NCBI GenBank assembly: GCA_910585895.1
Contig: CAJUHY010000016.1
Coordinates: forward strand, 1 to 42,172
DNA length: 42,172 nucleotides
DNA from: an uncultured Lachnospiraceae bacterium
GTDB lineage: Bacteria; Bacillota; Clostridia; Lachnospirales; Lachnospiraceae
Reading direction: 5' to 3'
Shown here: positions 40,642 through 42,172 of the stretch, in pieces
How positions within the stretch are numbered: the stretch's first letter is position 1
Layout of the letters: every line of letters begins with the position of its first letter
The notes under the pieces: model-generated
Database searches by the model: none
What the model was told of the DNA's origin: nothing
The model's input: only the letters and a program-made list of their open reading frames with translations
Program-made: the position numbers and the translations under genes

Positions 40642-40906
40642 GAAAGTTCCAATGCGCCAATGTGTTGGCTGCAGAGAAATGAAGAGTAAGAAAGAATTAT
40701 TTCGTGTTATTAAAACGGCTGAAAATGAAATCCTTTTAGATGCCACAGGCAGAAAAAACGGCAGAGGGGCATATATATGTCCGAATAAAGAATGTCTTTT
40801 TCAGGCATTGAAAAGCAGAGGTTTGGAGCGGTCATTAAAAACTGCAATACCTCAGGAAGTGATAGAGGATTTGACGAAGGAGATGGAAATTATTGCAAAG
40901 GGATAG
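40634..40906 (+). CDS. ylxR: YlxR/RnpM family RNA-binding protein
   Basis: A 90-residue RNA-binding protein of the YlxR (RnpM) family; in Bacillus it binds the RNase P RNA. Motifs: PMRQCVGCREMKSKKELFRV (Cys pair at 10 and 13), GRKNGRGAYICP and RSLKTAIP. ATG 40634 overlaps the nusA stop with GAGGAG just upstream; the longer frame to 40421 lies inside nusA. Standard position after nusA. Confidence 0.95.
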   Translation: MNKKVPMRQCVGCREMKSKKELFRVIKTAENEILLDATGRKNGRGAYICPNKECLFQALKSRGLERSLKTAIPQEVIEDLTKEMEIIAKG

Positions 40907-41213
40907 GATATTATCTATGCTTGGCTTGGCTGCCAAAGCGGGAAAGATTGCAAGCGGAGAATTTTCTACAGAGAGAGCGGTGAAATCTGGCAGTGCATTT
41001 CTTGTAATTGTGTCTGAGGAGGCCTCAGAAAATACGAAAAAATTGTTTCGCGATAAGTGTTCCTTTTATCAGATTCCTATGTATTTGTATGCTTCAAAAG
41101 AGGCACTGGGGAACGCAATTGGCAAGCAGTTTCGGGCATCCCTTGCGGTACTTGATGAAGGCTTTGCCAAAAGCTTGGAGGAAAAGTTGGAATTAGCAGA
41201 GAAAACGGAATGA
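40893..41213 (+). CDS. ylxQ: L7Ae/YlxQ-family ribosomal protein
   Basis: A 106-residue L7Ae-type kink-turn RNA-binding protein, in the usual position between ylxR and infB. Motifs: ILSMLGLAAKAGKIASGE, LVIVSEEASENTKKLF, YLYASKEALGNAIGK, LAVLDEGFA. Start TTG 40893 has AAGGAG at 12 nt spacing and overlaps ylxR by 14 nt; ATG 40917 (LGLA directly) is also possible and would shorten it by 8. Homologues place a few residues before LGLA, so 40893 is preferred. Confidence 0.9.
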   Translation: MQRDRILSMLGLAAKAGKIASGEFSTERAVKSGSAFLVIVSEEASENTKKLFRDKCSFYQIPMYLYASKEALGNAIGKQFRASLAVLDEGFAKSLEEKLELAEKTE

Positions 41214-41229
41214 CGGAGGTAGTAAAAGC

Positions 41230-42172
41230 ATGGCAAAAATGAGAATATATGCACTTGCAAATGAATTGAACATGGAATCGAAGGAAGTAATTAAATTCCT
41301 TACAGAAAAGAATATTACCGGAAAGGTGGCAAGCAGTTCTGTGGAGGATGAAGTAATTGAAATGGTAAGGAAAAGATTTACAGCGGCAGCCAAAACGGAA
41401 GCGGAGAAGAAAGGTCCTGTAAAAGAGACGCCAGCCAAAACGACGGCACAGCAATCTTCTGTAAAAGACAGAGAAGAGCCTAAAAAAACAATGTCACAGT
41501 CAGAAGTATCCAAGAAGACGTCACAGACAGCTGCTGATAAGGAGGCGCAAGCGCCTGTGAAAGCAGAGGCACAGGAGACTGGCAAGAGTCAGGAACGCCC
41601 GAAAAAGAAAGCCAGTATTACGGCAGTGTTTAATCCACAGAATAGTAAAACTGCGAAAAAGCGTCCTGCAAAGCCCCAGGGAGACAGAGGTGGAAGACCG
41701 CAAGGTGACAGGAATGCAAGACCACAGGGTGACAGGAATGTAAGGCCGCAGGGGGAACGGAATATGAAGCCCCAGGGAGACAGAGGTGGAAGACCGCAAG
41801 GGGAACGTTCCATGAAACCGCAAGAAAATCTTGTAAAACCACAGTCAGAACAAATGCTGAAACCCCAAGTTGAGCAGTCTGTAAAAGCACAGGAAGTTGT
41901 TGCGAGACCTCAAGCGGAAAGAAGCGGAATCGTTCAGGAACGGAATGTGAAACCACAAGGAGACCGAAATGCAAGGCCGCAGGGAGACAGAGGTGGAAGA
42001 CCGCAAGGGGACCGAAATGCAAGACCACAGGGAGATAGGGATATGAGACCACAGGGAGATAGAGGCGGAAGACCGCAAGGGGACCGAAATGCAAGACCGC
42101 AGGGAGACAGAAGTGGCAGACCGCAGGGAGACAGAAGTGGCAGACCGCAGGGAGACAGAAGTGGCAGACCGC
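41230..42172 (+). CDS. infB: Translation initiation factor IF-2, N-terminal part (runs off window)
   Basis: GTPase that brings initiator tRNA to the 30S subunit. Only the first 314 codons are present, all before the G domain. Residues 1-55 form the IF2 N-terminal domain (MRIYALANELNMESKEVIKF, IEMVRKRF). Then a Lys/Gln-rich stretch, and from about codon 148 a run of 7-residue repeats of RPQGDRG/N type, partly perfect at the DNA level. The gene continues past 42172. RBS GGAGGT (41215-41220). The repeats expand the flexible linker between N and G domains. Confidence 0.97.
   Translation, partial: MAKMRIYALANELNMESKEVIKFLTEKNITGKVASSSVEDEVIEMVRKRFTAAAKTEAEKKGPVKETPAKTTAQQSSVKDREEPKKTMSQSEVSKKTSQTAADKEAQAPVKAEAQETGKSQERPKKKASITAVFNPQNSKTAKKRPAKPQGDRGGRPQGDRNARPQGDRNVRPQGERNMKPQGDRGGRPQGERSMKPQENLVKPQSEQMLKPQVEQSVKAQEVVARPQAERSGIVQERNVKPQGDRNARPQGDRGGRPQGDRNARPQGDRDMRPQGDRGGRPQGDRNARPQGDRSGRPQGDRSGRPQGDRSGRP
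41671..42172 (+). repeat. 21-bp coding tandem repeat in infB
   Basis: Units of 21 bp with core CCGCAGGGAGACAGA and a variable last codon pair (encoding PQGDR plus 2 residues), about 20 units, continuing to the window edge. The last three units (about 42102-42172) are identical, showing recent homogenisation or slippage. Confidence 0.93.

Noticed and set aside
39898..40746. Long minus-strand ORF of 282 codons opposite nusA
   Set aside because: It lies fully antisense to the well-supported nusA gene, lacks an RBS and shows no family motif; a shadow of the acidic codon pattern.
41671..42172. Repeats considered as a CRISPR array
   Set aside because: Units are adjacent with no unique spacers and are in frame with infB, so they are coding repeats.

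Overview
The window looks like chromosomal DNA of a low-to-mid GC gut-type Clostridia, most likely a Lachnospiraceae member. Reasons: rimP-nusA-ylxR-ylxQ-infB and infC-rpmI-rplT blocks of Firmicutes type, a Firmicutes-style alr-mazF neighbourhood, tepA next to ftsK, strong AGGAGG ribosome binding sites, sigma-A promoters of TTGACA/TATAAT type, and secreted proteins ending in lysine-rich fibronectin-III domains common in that family. I ran no search; the placement is inference. No rRNA, CRISPR array, prophage or complete insertion sequence is visible.

Layout. 1-3246: end of alr, an apparently antitoxin-less mazF, a CorC/CNNM-type CBS membrane protein, and yebC. 3316-9449: a carbohydrate-active pair, a 1641-residue secreted protein with a GH59 galactocerebrosidase-like core and a GH5-like endoglucanase, separated by a hairpin. 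9586-12345: metY-like sulfhydrylase and glycogen synthase. 12346-14815: an accessory patch with a decayed Uma2-type gene, a 58-residue orphan gene, an intact xre-uma2 pair, a divergent 49-residue microprotein gene and an internally deleted surface-protein gene. 14852-17281: a secreted Fn3/thioredoxin-like protein and a GtrA-family membrane protein. 17470-24915: tepA, ftsK, fhs, folD and a zinc-ribbon/TPR membrane protein. 24937-31975: an operon-like run pheA, DUF815 AAA ATPase, Ppx-HD, polyphosphate kinase and a Cof-type HAD phosphatase. 31959-36448: a PHP phosphoesterase, a CAP-domain secreted protein and a frameshifted Ig-like surface-protein gene. 36565-42172: translation and transcription genes with a tRNA-Glu and a second copy of the 58-residue orphan gene.

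Working together: ppx and ppk form a polyphosphate turnover pair, with an AAA ATPase co-transcribed; fhs and folD form the tetrahydrofolate C1 branch; the GH59/GH5 pair points to extracellular glycan use; infC-rpmI-rplT and rimP to infB are translation operons, each with its own promoter and leader hairpin.

Most unusual signals: (1) the 58-residue orphan family present twice, once behind a Uma2 remnant and once alone inside a 27-bp inverted repeat; (2) the 49-residue protein that resembles the C-terminal tail of the adjacent XRE regulator and shares its divergent promoter region; (3) a single-cysteine thioredoxin-like domain in an extracellular Fn3 protein; (4) a perfect 19-bp inverted repeat exactly where a surface-protein gene loses frame; (5) the GH59 protein; (6) the Ppx homologue lacking the expected Asp of its first phosphate loop; (7) infC starting at AUU.
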